Counted from the stretch's first letter, positions 24,201 to 33,740 are shown. The stretch is 64,000 bases of DNA from Streptomyces sannanensis (GCF_039536205.1 NZ_BAAAYL010000001.1:2232001-2296000), one strand, 5' to 3'. Program-made: numbers and translations. The notes: generated by a model not told the origin, from the letters alone.

Positions 24201-24491
24201 GTCCTGTCCGGCCGATCAGGTCGGATCAGGGAGCGGCGGCTGGTGCCGTGCATCGCAAGGCGGAGAAGGGCCCGCCGCGGAGCGGCTGCGGTGCCCGCCG
24301 CGGAGCGGCTGATGTCACCGCAGCCGCTCCGCGGCGGGGCACCCCTGGGGGCACCCCTGGGGGCACCCCTGGGGGCACCCCCAGCGGTAGCTGGGGGAGG
24401 TAGCTGGGGGAGGTAGCTGGGGGAGGTAGCTGGGGGAGGTAGCTGGGGGAGCCGCGAGCTTCCCGGCAAACCTTTCCGGTCACAGCACTAG
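24201..24491. repeat. Palindromic repeat, copy A, with variable tandem array
   Basis: The right half is the reverse complement of the family seen at 37698, 55811 and 58066: it ends ACCTTTCCGGTCACAGCA then CTAG (24488-24491), whose TAG (minus strand) is the stop of hrdA. Inside are four CCCCTGGGGGCA-type units (about 24341-24380) and five GGTAGCTGGGGGA-type units (about 24393-24450). A GC-rich duplicated block (GCCGCTCCGCGG) precedes. The left end (GGTCCTGTCCGGCCGATCAG) does not match the family terminus and may be another repeat. Confidence 0.75.
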
Positions 24492-25786
24492 TCGAGGTAT
24501 CCCCGGAGCTGGTCGGCGAAGGCATGGTCCCGCAGCTTGTTGAGGGTCTTGGACTCGATCTGGCGGATGCGTTCACGCGTCACGCCGAAGATCCGTCCGA
24601 TCTCCTCCAGGGTGCGGGGCCGGCCGTCGACCAGACCGTAACGGAGCTGGACCACCTTGCGTTCGCGTTCACCGAGGGTGGAGAGGACCGCCTCCAGGTG
24701 TTCGCGCAGCAGCAGAAAGGCCGCCGACTCCACGGGGGACGCGGCGTCGCCGTCCTCGATCAGATCGCCGAGCGCCACATCGTCCTCCTCCCCCACGGGC
24801 GCGTGCAGGGACACCGGCTCCTGGGCGAGGCGCAGCACCTCGCTGACGCGCTCGCCGGAGAGGTCGAGATGCGCGGCGACCTCCTCGGGGGTGGGTTCGT
24901 ACCCGCGCTCCTGGAGCATCCGGCGCTGGACCCGTACCACCCGGTTGATCAGTTCCACGACATGGACCGGGACCCGGATGGTGCGGGCCTGGTCGGCCAG
25001 GGCCCGGGACATGGCCTGGCGGATCCACCAGGTCGCGTACGTCGAGAACTTGTAACCGCGGGCGTAGTCGAACTTCTCGACCGCCCGGATCAGGCCGAGA
25101 TTGCCCTCCTGGACCAGATCGAGCATGGTGAGGCCGCGGCCCACGTAGCGCTTGGCGACGGACACGACGAGACGCAGATTGGCCTCGATCAGCCGGCGCT
25201 TGGCCATCCGGCCCATGACGACCAGCTTGTCGAGGTCCACGGCGAGCTGCGAGTCGAGGTCGGTGGCGGTTCCGAGCTTCTCCTCGGCGAAGAGCCCCGC
25301 CTCCACCCGGCGGGCCAGTTCCACCTCCTCGGCCGCGGTGAGCAGCGGAATGCGGCCGATCTCGCGCAGATACTGCCGGAACAGATCGGAGGAGGGCCCG
25401 CCCGTCTCGGCGCGGCCACCGGGCCGCAGCTCGGTCGACTCCCGCCCCTCGGGCGGTTCGGCTCCCTCGGCTTCCGCTGCTTCGGGTGCGTCCACCGGGT
25501 CCTCCGGCACGGCGTCGGGGCGGTGATCGGCCCGGCTCTGCGGCGGGACGGCCGCGACGATGTCGGTCTCGGTCAGGGTCTGGGTCTGCACGGGGGCGAC
25601 CTCCAGGGTGATCGCTGCCGGTTCAGGGACGTGCGGCAGCGGGACGGGGGCGGCGGCCGGGCCGCTGTCCGTCCCGTACACGATGAGCGGATCCGCGGGG
25701 GTGAAGGGCCCACTGCCGGTGGGCCGGCCGCGCTCCGAGGACTCAGGCACCGCATCCCAGTGTGGGGTACGACACATCGCTGTCAC
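24488..25786 (-). CDS. hrdA: Principal-type RNA polymerase sigma factor, HrdA-like
   Basis: 432 residues. Group 1/2 sigma-70: region 1.2 ([20 protein letters not shown]), region 2 ([20 protein letters not shown], then the core-binding and -10 helix [18 protein letters not shown]), region 3 and region 4 with the -35 helix-turn-helix ([19 protein letters not shown]). The acidic, proline-rich N-terminal 130 residues vary among Hrd proteins. Position beside dnaG and dgt matches hrdA as I recall it in Streptomyces coelicolor; the principal factor HrdB is longer. GTG 25786 or ATG 25777 may start it. Its stop lies in a CTAG that ends repeat copy A. Confidence 0.75.
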   Translation of the reverse strand: MTAMCRTPHWDAVPESSERGRPTGSGPFTPADPLIVYGTDSGPAAAPVPLPHVPEPAAITLEVAPVQTQTLTETDIVAAVPPQSRADHRPDAVPEDPVDAPEAAEAEGAEPPEGRESTELRPGGRAETGGPSSDLFRQYLREIGRIPLLTAAEEVELARRVEAGLFAEEKLGTATDLDSQLAVDLDKLVVMGRMAKRRLIEANLRLVVSVAKRYVGRGLTMLDLVQEGNLGLIRAVEKFDYARGYKFSTYATWWIRQAMSRALADQARTIRVPVHVVELINRVVRVQRRMLQERGYEPTPEEVAAHLDLSGERVSEVLRLAQEPVSLHAPVGEEDDVALGDLIEDGDAASPVESAAFLLLREHLEAVLSTLGERERKVVQLRYGLVDGRPRTLEEIGRIFGVTRERIRQIESKTLNKLRDHAFADQLRGYLD

Positions 25787-25911
25787 GAGGGGCGTGCGAT
25801 GACTTTTTGATGCCGGGCCGTGACCGTGCGGTTACCGGCGCGGTTGTCGATGTGGTTCGACCGTCATATCGACAGCACGACACACTGGACGCCCGGGCAC
25901 AGAGATGGTCC

Positions 25912-26240
25912 GTGAACTTGAGCGAGATGGACGAGCTGCGCCGGCGCCTGGAAGCCCTTGCGGCACGCATGGACGACCTGGCTGAGCAGCAAGCCGCGAC
26001 GCGGCATCTCGCGGTGAACCCGGACCGTGACGTCGCGGCGCTGCAGGAGCAGCGGCGCGACGATGTCAGCTGCTTCAGGCGCTGCGACAGACGCAGCTCG
26101 AGCAGGGCAAGACCCTGGAAGCGCACACCAAGACGCTGCTGGAGCACGGCAAGCTGCTGGGGGTCCTCGTCGCCGGGCAGGTCGCGATCATGGACCATCT
26201 GGGGATCACGCCGGAGGACGACACCTCCGAGCGTGGCTGA
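25912..26240 (+). pseudogene. Frameshifted small coiled-coil gene
   Basis: Both halves code in different frames. From GTG 25912 (ATG 25927) one reads MDELRRRLEALAARMDDLAE, then QQAATRHLAVNPDRDVAALQ; after about 26070 the sensible reading moves to another frame, QLLQALRQTQLEQGKTLEAH, on to VAIMDHLGITPEDDTSERG and TGA at 26238-26240. This is the layout of a common Streptomyces coiled-coil protein with one small indel near 26060-26085. Its stop touches the dnaG stop (TGATCA), convergently. A sequencing error would give the same picture. Confidence 0.6.
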
Positions 26241-28133
26241 TCAGAGCGCGTCGGCGCCGCGGTTGCGGAGCGACTGGGCGTACTGCTGGAGGACCCAGAG
26301 CTCGTTCTGCACGGCCGCCAGCTGTTCCGGGGCGGCGTGCGGGCCGAGGCGAGTGAGGGTGCCCTGGATGTCGCGGATGCGGCGGTCGACGGCGCGCAGG
26401 CGGACCTGGACGAGCTGGACGCCCGCGTAGGTCTCGTCGACCGTCTTGGAGTGGATCGCCTCCACGGCCAGCTCGGTGACCATGGCCCGGACCGTGTCGT
26501 CGGGGGCCGCGTCGCGGACCCGGGCGACGTAGTCGGAGGTGCCCTGGGCGGCGCCGCCGGCCTCCTCGATGGCGCTGCGCACGGCGGCGTAGGGCGGGGC
26601 GGTGAACTCGTCCACGCCGTAGGCGTCGAAGGCCGGGGAGACCAGTGCAGGATGCTGGAGGGCGAGCTTGAGGAGCTCACGCTCGGTGCGGTGGGCGGGG
26701 CTGCGCAGGTTCAGCGCGGGGCCGGCCGGGGCGGCGGGGGCGGCGACGGTCTCGTACGTACGGGCGCGCGCGCGGGCGGGAGCGGGCCCGCGGCTGCCGC
26801 GTTCGCGGGCCCAGCGGGCCAGCTGGGCGACCCGCTTGACGACGAACTGCTCGTCGAGGATGCCGAGGATGCCGGCCAGCTGGACGGCCGACTCGTGCTG
26901 GATGGCGATGTTCTTGATGTTGGCGACGATCGGCGCGGCCTCGTCGAGGGCCGCCGCCCGGCCGGCCGGGGTGTCGAGGTTGTGGCGCTTCACGATCTGA
27001 CGGATCGCGAACTCGAAGAGCGGGGTGCGGGACCGGACGAGCTGCTGCACGGCCTCGTCGCCTTCGGCGAGGCGCAGCTCGCAGGGGTCCATCCCGCCGG
27101 GCGTGATCGCGATGGAGGTCTCGGCGGCGAACTTCTGGTCGTCCTCGAAGGCGCGCAGCGCGGCCTTCTGGCCGGCCGCGTCCCCGTCGAAGGTGAAGAT
27201 CACCTCGGCGGTGGCGTTGTCCATCAGCAGCCGCCGCAGGATCTTGATGTGGTCGCCGCCGAAGGCCGTACCGCAGGTGGCGATGGCAGTGGTGACCCCG
27301 GCCAGATGGCAGGCCATGACATCGGTGTAGCCCTCGACGACCACGGCCCGGCTGCTCTTGGCGATGTCCTTCTTGGCGAGATCGATGCCGTAGAGGACAT
27401 GCGACTTCTTATAGATCGCGGTCTCGGGGGTGTTGAGGTACTTCGGCCCGTTGTCGTCGTCGCGCAGCTTGCGTGCGCCGAAGCCGACGACCTCGCCGGA
27501 GATGTCACGGATGGGCCACATCAGCCGGCCCCGGAAGCGGTCGATGGGGCCGCGGCGGCCCTCCTGGGAGAGGCCGGAGAGGGTCAGCTCCTTGTCGCTG
27601 AATCCCTTGCCGCGCAGATAGCGGGTGAGGTGGTCCCAGCCGGCCGGGCTGTAGCCGACCCCGAAGTGCTGGGCGGCGGCCTGGTCGAAGCCTCGCTCGG
27701 CAAGGAACTTCCGGGCGATCTCGGCCTCGGGGCTGTCCAGCTGCTCGACGTAGAACTGCGCGGCGATCTTGTGCGCCTCGACCAGGCGGATCCGCTCGCC
27801 CCGCTGGTGGGTGGGGTTGTACCCGCCTTCCTCGTACCGCAGGGTGATGCCCGCCTGTGCGGCGAGCCGCTCGACCGCCTCCGAGAAGGAGAGGTGGTCG
27901 ATCTTGCGTACGAAGGTGATGACGTCGCCGCCCTCCTGGCAGCCGAAGCAGTGGAAGAAGCCCTTGCTGGGGCTGACCTGGAAGGAGGGGGTCTTCTCGT
28001 CGTGGAAGGGGCACAGGCCCTTCAGATTGCCGCCGCCGGCATTGCGCAGCTGGAGGTACTCGGAGACGACGGCGTCGATCGGGAGAGCGTCCCGGACCGC
28101 CTTCACGTCGTCGTCGTTGATCCTTCCAGCCAC
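26241..28133 (-). CDS. dnaG: DNA primase
   Basis: 630 residues. Synthesises RNA primers at the replication fork. The zinc-binding domain shows CPFHDEKTPSF and HCFGC (about 42-68), the catalytic core has the TOPRIM motifs VVVEGYTDVMA and FTFDGDAAGQKA, and a helical C-terminal DnaB-binding region follows after an alanine/proline-rich linker (about 440-475). GTG at 28133 starts MAGRINDDDVKAV, the family start; a TTG two codons upstream is possible. Lies downstream of dgt and the flavoprotein gene on the same strand but after a strong terminator-like palindrome. Confidence 0.95.
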   Translation of the reverse strand: MAGRINDDDVKAVRDALPIDAVVSEYLQLRNAGGGNLKGLCPFHDEKTPSFQVSPSKGFFHCFGCQEGGDVITFVRKIDHLSFSEAVERLAAQAGITLRYEEGGYNPTHQRGERIRLVEAHKIAAQFYVEQLDSPEAEIARKFLAERGFDQAAAQHFGVGYSPAGWDHLTRYLRGKGFSDKELTLSGLSQEGRRGPIDRFRGRLMWPIRDISGEVVGFGARKLRDDDNGPKYLNTPETAIYKKSHVLYGIDLAKKDIAKSSRAVVVEGYTDVMACHLAGVTTAIATCGTAFGGDHIKILRRLLMDNATAEVIFTFDGDAAGQKAALRAFEDDQKFAAETSIAITPGGMDPCELRLAEGDEAVQQLVRSRTPLFEFAIRQIVKRHNLDTPAGRAAALDEAAPIVANIKNIAIQHESAVQLAGILGILDEQFVVKRVAQLARWARERGSRGPAPARARARTYETVAAPAAPAGPALNLRSPAHRTERELLKLALQHPALVSPAFDAYGVDEFTAPPYAAVRSAIEEAGGAAQGTSDYVARVRDAAPDDTVRAMVTELAVEAIHSKTVDETYAGVQLVQVRLRAVDRRIRDIQGTLTRLGPHAAPEQLAAVQNELWVLQQYAQSLRNRGADAL

Positions 28134-28148
28134 GCGCAAAGTTTACCG

Positions 28149-28172
28149 GGGGTCCGGCCCGGGCCGGACCCC
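28149..28172. terminator. Perfect 24-base palindrome between flavoprotein gene and dnaG
   Basis: GGGGTCCGGCCC followed directly by GGGCCGGACCCC, 12-base arms with no spacer, between the flavoprotein stop and the dnaG start. A likely GC-type terminator of the upstream leftward gene. Confidence 0.6.
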
Positions 28173-28197
28173 TGCCGGACGCACCGGGGGACGCGGC

Positions 28198-29466
28198 CTA
28201 CGGGTGCGGCAGGACGGCCCCGAGGGGCGTCGCCGGGTCGGCGAGGGCGTCGGTGTCGACCGAGGCGCCGGACCTGATCAGTGCCTGGATGTGCTCGGTG
28301 ACGTCCCACACGTTGACGTTCATCCCGGCCAGGACCCGGCGGTCCTTCAGCCAGAAGGCGATGAACTTGCGCTTGCCGACGTCCCCGCGCAGCAGCACTT
28401 GGTCGTACGAGCCGGGGGGCGCCCAGCCCGAGTACTCCATGCCCAGGTCGTACTGGTCGGTGAAGAAGTAAGGGATGCGGTCGTAGCTGACCTCCTGGCC
28501 GAGCATGGAGCGGGCGGCGGCCGGGCCGCCGTTGAGGGCGTTGGCCCAGTGCTCGACGCGCAGCCGCAGGCCGAGCAGCGGGTGATGTGCCGCGGCGACG
28601 TCGCCCGCCGCGTAGATGTCGGGGTCGGAGGTGCGCAGCGACGCGTCGACGGCGATGCCGCCGCCGTGCGCCCGGTCGGCCATCTCCAGTCCGGCGGCCT
28701 CGGCGAGCGCGGTGCGCGGGGCGGCGCCGATCGCGGCGAGGACGACGTGCGCGGGGTGTTCCTCGCCGTCGTCGGTGCGGGCGGCCAGCACCATGCCGTC
28801 CTGGCCGGTGATCTCGGTGAGCCTGGCGCCGAAGCGGAAGCGGACTCCGTGTCCGCGGTGGACGTCGGCGAAGAGCTGCCCGAGCTCGGGGCCGATGGCC
28901 CGGTGCAGCGGGGTCGGATTCGGCTCGACGACGGTGACCTCGGCGCCGTATCCGCGGGCGGCGGCCGCGACCTCCAGACCGATCCAGCCTCCCCCGGCGA
29001 TCACGAGGTGGCCGTTGTCCCGGCCCAGAGCGACCAGGACACCACGCAGCCGCTCGGCGTGGGCGAGGCGGCGCAGATGGTGGACGCCCGCGAGGCCGGT
29101 GCCGGGGATGTCGAGCCTGCGCGGCTCGGCACCGGTGGCCAGCAACAGCTTGTCGTACTGCACAAGGGCGCCGTCGCCGAGCCGGACCGCCTTGGCGTCG
29201 CGGTCGACGGCGACGACGGGCTGGCCGAGGTGCAGCTCGATGTCGGCCTGGGCATACCAGGCGGGCTCGTGGACGAAGACGCTCTCCCGGGTCTCCTTGC
29301 CGGTCAGATAGCCCTTGGACAGGGGTGGGCGCTCGTACGGGTGGTCGCGCTCGTCGCCGACGAGGATGACCCGGCCGGTGAATCCCTCGGCCCGGAGCGT
29401 TTCGGCGGCCTTCGCGCCGGCCAGTCCTCCTCCGACGATGACAAACGTCCGGTGTGCGTCGACCAC
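28198..29466 (-). CDS. FAD-dependent ferredoxin reductase-like oxidoreductase
   Basis: 422 residues. Two Rossmann nucleotide sites: FAD at the N-terminus (TFVIVGGGLAGAKAAETLR) and NAD(P)H in the middle (HLVIAGGGWIGLEVAAAARG), then the second FAD motif (TSDPDIYAAGDVA) and a C-terminal reductase-like domain. This is the architecture of rhodocoxin/putidaredoxin-type reductases that pass electrons from NAD(P)H to a ferredoxin. No ferredoxin or cytochrome P450 gene is adjacent, so its partner is elsewhere. Typical length. Confidence 0.85.
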   Translation of the reverse strand: MVDAHRTFVIVGGGLAGAKAAETLRAEGFTGRVILVGDERDHPYERPPLSKGYLTGKETRESVFVHEPAWYAQADIELHLGQPVVAVDRDAKAVRLGDGALVQYDKLLLATGAEPRRLDIPGTGLAGVHHLRRLAHAERLRGVLVALGRDNGHLVIAGGGWIGLEVAAAARGYGAEVTVVEPNPTPLHRAIGPELGQLFADVHRGHGVRFRFGARLTEITGQDGMVLAARTDDGEEHPAHVVLAAIGAAPRTALAEAAGLEMADRAHGGGIAVDASLRTSDPDIYAAGDVAAAHHPLLGLRLRVEHWANALNGGPAAARSMLGQEVSYDRIPYFFTDQYDLGMEYSGWAPPGSYDQVLLRGDVGKRKFIAFWLKDRRVLAGMNVNVWDVTEHIQALIRSGASVDTDALADPATPLGAVLPHP

Positions 29467-29556
29467 TTGATGCCTCCTCTTTACGCTGCCGCCATCGAGC
29501 GTCCCGCACGGAGCGTGATGGCGGAAGGGGTGCTGCTCCGTTCAGCGGCGGGCCGG

Positions 29557-30855
29557 TCAGGACCGCCGGGAGAGCCGGTTGTGCAGGGTACGGGCCGAGG
29601 CGTCCGTGAACGAGGCGATCTGGTCGACGATCACCCGTTTGCGGGCCCGGTCGTCCGGCGCAGCGTCGAAGAGCGCGCGGAACTGCGGGTCGAGGCCTTC
29701 GGGGGCACGGGCGGTGAGCGCCTCGGCCAGCTCGGCGAGGACGATCCGCTGGTCGGCACGGAGCCGCTCCTGCTCGTCCCGCTGCATCACATAGCGGTCG
29801 GCGACGGCCTTGAGGACCGCGCACTCGTTCCTGGTGGTGCGCGGGACGACCAGTTCGGCTCCGTACCGGGTGAGCCGGCCCCCACCGTACGCCTCGCGGG
29901 TGGCGGCCTCGGCGTCCAGGCAGAACCGGCCGATGAGCTGGCTGGTGGCATCCTTCAGCCGGGCCTGGGCGACCGCCGAGCCGTCGTAACCGTGCGGCCA
30001 CCATTCCTGGTCGACGAGCCGGTCGAGGGCGGCGGCCAGCTCCTCGGGGTCGGTGTCGTCCGGGACGTAACGGCCGATGGCCACGGCCCAGATCTCGCTG
30101 CGCTCGGACTCGGCGAAGAGCACGTTGGGATCGATGTGGCCGGCGTGCAGGCCGTCCTCGAAGTCGTGCACGCTGTACGCCACGTCGTCCGACCAGTCCA
30201 TGACCTGGGCCTCGAAGCATCTGCGCTGCCCGGGGGCGCCGGAGCGGAGCCAGCCGAAGACGGGCAGGTCGTCCTCGTACGCCCCGAACTTCGGCGAGCC
30301 GGGATCGGTGGGATGGCCGCCGCGCGGCCACGGGTACTTGGTGGCGGCGTCGAGCGCCGCCCGGGTGAGATTGAGGCCGACGCTGACCGGCTCCCCGTCG
30401 GGACCGCGCACGAACCGCTTGGGTTCGAGCCGGGTGAGCAGCCGCAGGGACTGGGCGTTGCCCTCGAATCCGCCGCAGTCCTTGGCGAAGTCGTTGAGCG
30501 CCTGCTCGCCGTTGTGCCCGAACGGCGGATGGCCCATGTCATGGGAGAGGCAGGCCGCCTCGACCAGATCGGGATCACAGCCCAGGGCAGCCCCCAGCTC
30601 CCTGCCGACCTGCGCGCATTCCAGGGAGTGGGTGAGCCGGGTACGGGGGCTGGCGTCCCAGGCATAGCTGCGCGAGCCGGGGGTGACCACCTGGGTCTTT
30701 CCGGCCAGCCTGCGCAGCGCGGCGGAGTGCAGCACCCGGGCACGGTCGCGCTGGAAGGCGGTACGGCCCGGCCGTTTGTCGGGCTCGGCCGCCCAGCGCT
30801 CCATGTCGGACGAGTCGTACCCCGGGTGGTGGCCAAAGCCATCGAAGCCGTCCAT
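29557..30855 (-). CDS. dgt: Deoxyguanosinetriphosphate triphosphohydrolase-like protein
   Basis: 432 residues. Hydrolyses dNTPs to deoxynucleoside and triphosphate. HD-domain metal ligands are visible: [17 protein letters not shown] (histidine), [17 protein letters not shown] (HD pair), and [14 protein letters not shown] (aspartate). The N-terminal [20 protein letters not shown] is characteristic of the family. It lies in the hrdA-dnaG neighbourhood where Streptomyces genomes keep it. ATG at 30855, just before the TnpB remnant. Confidence 0.9.
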   Translation of the reverse strand: MDGFDGFGHHPGYDSSDMERWAAEPDKRPGRTAFQRDRARVLHSAALRRLAGKTQVVTPGSRSYAWDASPRTRLTHSLECAQVGRELGAALGCDPDLVEAACLSHDMGHPPFGHNGEQALNDFAKDCGGFEGNAQSLRLLTRLEPKRFVRGPDGEPVSVGLNLTRAALDAATKYPWPRGGHPTDPGSPKFGAYEDDLPVFGWLRSGAPGQRRCFEAQVMDWSDDVAYSVHDFEDGLHAGHIDPNVLFAESERSEIWAVAIGRYVPDDTDPEELAAALDRLVDQEWWPHGYDGSAVAQARLKDATSQLIGRFCLDAEAATREAYGGGRLTRYGAELVVPRTTRNECAVLKAVADRYVMQRDEQERLRADQRIVLAELAEALTARAPEGLDPQFRALFDAAPDDRARKRVIVDQIASFTDASARTLHNRLSRRS

Positions 30856-30876
30856 GCACCGACAGTAGACGCTGGC

Positions 30877-31215
30877 ATTGAATCCTCCCCTCCCTGAAGG
30901 GGAGGGAATTTCTCACCCTCCAGGGCTGATGTGGGGATTTCCGGCTCAGGCCACTTGACGGGACGGCGTCCCACCGAGTCTTACGCCCTCAGCGCCGGCC
31001 GGCATCTTGTCGAGCTGGGCCGGACCGCACGTGGTCTTCTCCCTGGTCGTCTTGTGGTGAAGGTGCACGGCCTTGGACTTGGCAACACACTCGTTCCAGA
31101 TCCACCGGCAGCGGTCCCACTCCGCCATGAGGGCGCGGTGGTCCGTGGACGACACGCGAAGCCGGAAGGTGTACCGGGCGCACCCGGCATCCTCGGCCGT
31201 CTGCGGCGTCGTCAT
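30877..31215 (-). mobile_element. Remnant of a TnpB-encoding (IS200/IS605-type) element
   Basis: From ATG 31215 an 89-codon frame (stop at 30946) gives the N-terminus of TnpB/OrfB: ARYTFRLRVSSTDHRALMAE, WDRCRWIWNECVAKSKAVHL, then TTCGPAQLDKM, after which the reading diverges. The RuvC and zinc-finger parts are gone. About 40 bases further on, CCTCCCCTCCC-TGAA-GGGGAGGG (30884-30907) resembles the 3' end hairpin of these elements. So an internal deletion joined the start of tnpB to its right end. TnpB is an RNA-guided nuclease, but this remnant cannot act as one. Confidence 0.7.
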
Positions 31216-31334
31216 GGCCCCACCATGGCAACAGGATCCGTTTCTCGCCGAGGCTTCCCGAAGAACTCCACGAACGGGTGACCGCTCGCGCACAAACCGA
31301 CCGGCGGTCCATCGACTCCGAGATCCCACAGGTC

Positions 31335-31550
31335 GCGGCTGCCGTGCGCGACGGCGACCAGGGCGGGTGCCGCGGACGGGACCCCGGACGGGACCGCGGT
31401 CGGGGTCATGGGCCTGCGGGTTCCGTTCAGATGGACATGGCTGAGCTGGCTGCGGAGCTGGTGGGTGATGCGGGTGAGCAGTTGCGCCGTGCTGTCGAGG
31501 GGAAACGAGTCCCGGTGCGGTGACTTGCGGTGCTGTGCCGACTCCGTCAT
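31335..31550 (-). pseudogene. 5' fragment of a sirohydrochlorin chelatase (CbiX-type) gene
   Basis: ATG at 31550 opens a well-biased frame: ...SFPLDSTAQLLTRITHQLRS, then LNGTRRPMTPTAVPSG and APALVAVAHGSRD, the conserved N-terminal motif with the metal-site histidine of CbiX/SirB chelatases. Right after HGSRD the family match stops and the frame runs into the TnpB-element flank to a stop at 31212. The rest of the gene is not found in the window. The element insertion and its deletion probably destroyed it. Confidence 0.6.
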
Positions 31551-31800
31551 GGACCGATCCTGGCCCGCGCAGGTTGCCGTGTCGTTGCGCGAGGGTGACG
31601 GGTGTTTTCCACAGGCTCACCGCGGTGAGGGCGGCGGGTGGGAGGCGTTGTCGGACGTTCCTTCTACAGTGATCCACATCGGAACCGGAACGGCGACCCG
31701 GTCGTTGCCGGCAGCGGCGTGGAGGGGGGAACCGGGCGAACCTTTCAGGGTTTTCGGGCGTCGGTTGAGGTGGGGGACATGGACGACCAGGAGGTATCTC
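31551..31800. other. Intergenic promoter region
   Basis: Separates the divergent chelatase fragment and the DUF218 gene. Apart from the AGGAGG ribosome-binding site at the right end (near 31788) I see no gene and no strong repeat. Confidence 0.5.
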
Positions 31801-32481
31801 ATGCGCAGACCACGACTGCCGAGGCTGCCGCGCACCCGGCGCGGGCAGCGGCGGGCGGTGCAGGCGCTGATGCTCGGCTGTGTGCTGGCGCTGGCCCCGG
31901 CGACGTGGATGCACGCCGTGGCGGACGGTCGGCTGCGTACGACGGCCGACGCGCCCTCGACCGATGTCGCCGTCGTCTTCGGCGCCGGGCTGTGGCAGGG
32001 CAGGCCGTCGCCGTATCTCGCCCACCGCCTCGACGCGGCGGCCGAGCTCTACCGCACCGGCAAGGTCCGGGTGGTTCTGGTAACCGGGGACAACAGCCGC
32101 GAGGAGTACGACGAACCGGACGCCATGCGAGCCTATCTGGCCGAGCGGGGGGTGCCGGACCGGCGGATCGTCAGCGACTACGCCGGGTTCGACACCTGGG
32201 ACTCCTGTGTACGGGCGAAGAAGATCTTCGGCGTGGAGCGGGCGCTGCTGATCACCCAGGGCTTCCACATACGCCGTGCCGTCGCGCTCTGCCAGGCGGC
32301 GGGGATCGAGTCGTACGGCGTGGGGGTCGCCGCCAAACATGATGCGACCTGGTACTACGGCCATACGCGCGAGCTGTTCGCGGCAGGCAAGGCGGCACTG
32401 GACGCGGCGTTCGAGCCGGATCCGCGTTTCCTGGGGCGTCAGGAGACGAGCGTCACCGAGGCGTTGGCGGCCGGCCGCTGA
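31801..32481 (+). CDS. SanA/YdcF-like DUF218 membrane protein
   Basis: 226 residues. A basic N-terminus and one membrane segment (about 21-40) precede a DUF218 domain: DVAVVFGAGLW, LVTGDNSREEYDEP, ERGVPDRRIVSDYAGFDTWD and ALLITQGFHIRRAV. The family is linked to envelope barrier function (SanA confers vancomycin tolerance in enteric bacteria) but its chemistry is unclear. Start fixed by AGGAGG seven bases before the ATG at 31801. Confidence 0.8.
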   Translation: MRRPRLPRLPRTRRGQRRAVQALMLGCVLALAPATWMHAVADGRLRTTADAPSTDVAVVFGAGLWQGRPSPYLAHRLDAAAELYRTGKVRVVLVTGDNSREEYDEPDAMRAYLAERGVPDRRIVSDYAGFDTWDSCVRAKKIFGVERALLITQGFHIRRAVALCQAAGIESYGVGVAAKHDATWYYGHTRELFAAGKAALDAAFEPDPRFLGRQETSVTEALAAGR

Positions 32482-32746
32482 CAGGGGCGCTGACACCGTT
32501 GCCGAGACCGTAGTCAGGTCTCAGCATTCCGGGCATTTCGGACCAGAAGGTCCGTCTCGTCACTAAGAACTCCTAACGAAATGATCTCCAAGGTGGTTGG
32601 ATCACTCCGGGACTGATGATCCGGGGTGCGGGCGGTTCGGCCGAAGCCCTGGCAAGGCGACGACGAGTTGTGGGCGGTGCACCCTGAGCCGCGGAGAACT
32701 TAAATGCGTCGACAGCGCCCCTCGGCACCCGGCACAGTGGCCACCC

Positions 32747-33487
32747 GTGACGAGCAGTGAACTGTGGACCCGCGCGACCGCCGACCGCTACGACGCCGAG
32801 GAAGCCGAAGCGTCCTCGGCTGCCGTTCTCGGACCGACCCTCGCCTTCCTCGCCGAGCTCGCCGGAGACGGCCGGGCGCTGGAGTTCGCCATCGGAACAG
32901 GACGGGTGGGAGTCCCGCTCCGGGAACGCGGCGTGCCGGTGGTGGGCATCGAACTGTCCGAGCACATGGCAGCGGTGCTGCGGCGCAAGATCGACGAGGG
33001 CACCCTCCCGGTAGTCATCGGGGACATGGCCACCACCGTCGTTCCCGGCGGGTTCGCCCTGGTCTACCTCGTCTACAACACCATCACGAACCTGCTCACG
33101 CAGGACGAGCAGGTCGAGTGCTTCCGCAACGCCGCACGGCATCTGGAGCCCGGCGGCCGGTTCGTCATCGAGCTGGGTGTGCCGCCGCTGCGGCTCCTGC
33201 CGCCCGGCCAGGTCGCGGTGCCGTTCGACGTCTCCCAGCAGCATCTCGGCTTTGACACCTTCGACCTGGTCGAGCAGATGCTCGTCTCGCACCACTTCAC
33301 CCGCGACGGCGACGACGGCCACTACCGCCGCGAAAACTCCCGACACCGGTACGCTTGGCCGGCGGAGCTCGACCTGATGGCGCGGATCGCTGGGCTCGAG
33401 CTGGAACGTCGCGTTGCAGACTGGGACGGGGCTCCGTTCACCCAGGACTCCGCGAAGCACGTCTCCGTGTGGCGCAAGCCAGCCTGA
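32747..33487 (+). CDS. Class I SAM-dependent methyltransferase
   Basis: 246 residues. AdoMet-binding motif I is LEFAIGTGRVGVPL, followed by VVGIELSEHMAAVLRRK, IGDMAT and LVYNTITNLLTQDEQ, as in methyltransferase type 11/25 domains. Substrate unknown. GTG 32747 is the likely start (MTSSELWTRATADRYDAEE); no strong ribosome-binding site. It is flanked on the right by an IS5-type transposase remnant and on the left by a sequence resembling an IS end (near 32565-32595), so it may have come in as a passenger. Confidence 0.8.
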   Translation: MTSSELWTRATADRYDAEEAEASSAAVLGPTLAFLAELAGDGRALEFAIGTGRVGVPLRERGVPVVGIELSEHMAAVLRRKIDEGTLPVVIGDMATTVVPGGFALVYLVYNTITNLLTQDEQVECFRNAARHLEPGGRFVIELGVPPLRLLPPGQVAVPFDVSQQHLGFDTFDLVEQMLVSHHFTRDGDDGHYRRENSRHRYAWPAELDLMARIAGLELERRVADWDGAPFTQDSAKHVSVWRKPA

Positions 33488-33533
33488 GGTCGGCCACCGG
33501 GCCATCAACGTTGGCCGTGCCTGTCTTGAACTT

Positions 33534-33740
33534 CTATCGGGAGTTCAGGCGTCGCCAGCAGATCAGTGCGCATCCGAGGGCGAGGAAGGCTTCGTGGATG
33601 TCGTCGCGGATCTCCCAGCGGATCCGCAGGCGGCGGAACCAGTGCAGGTGAGCGAATGCTCGCTCCACGACCCAGCGTTGCGTGCCCAGGCCCGAGCCGT
33701 GCTCGGTGCCCCGGCGGGCGATCAGCGGCCGCCCGGCCAT
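33534..33740 (-). pseudogene. C-terminal remnant of an IS5-type transposase
   Basis: 68 codons matching the end of IS5-family transposases: GLGTQRWVVERAFAHLHWFR, RLRIRWEIRDDIHEAFLALG, CALICWRRL. It includes the final glutamate of the DDE triad in VVERAF. The rest of the gene is absent: the 5' side runs straight into the end of the cyclotransferase gene, whose last 19 bases overlap it. Dead. Confidence 0.8.

Noticed and set aside
24341..24450. Possible CRISPR array in the repeat block
   Set aside because: The units are contiguous with no unique spacers and no cas genes are present.
30946..31215. Active TnpB nuclease
   Set aside because: Only the first 70 or so residues remain; RuvC motifs and zinc finger are absent.
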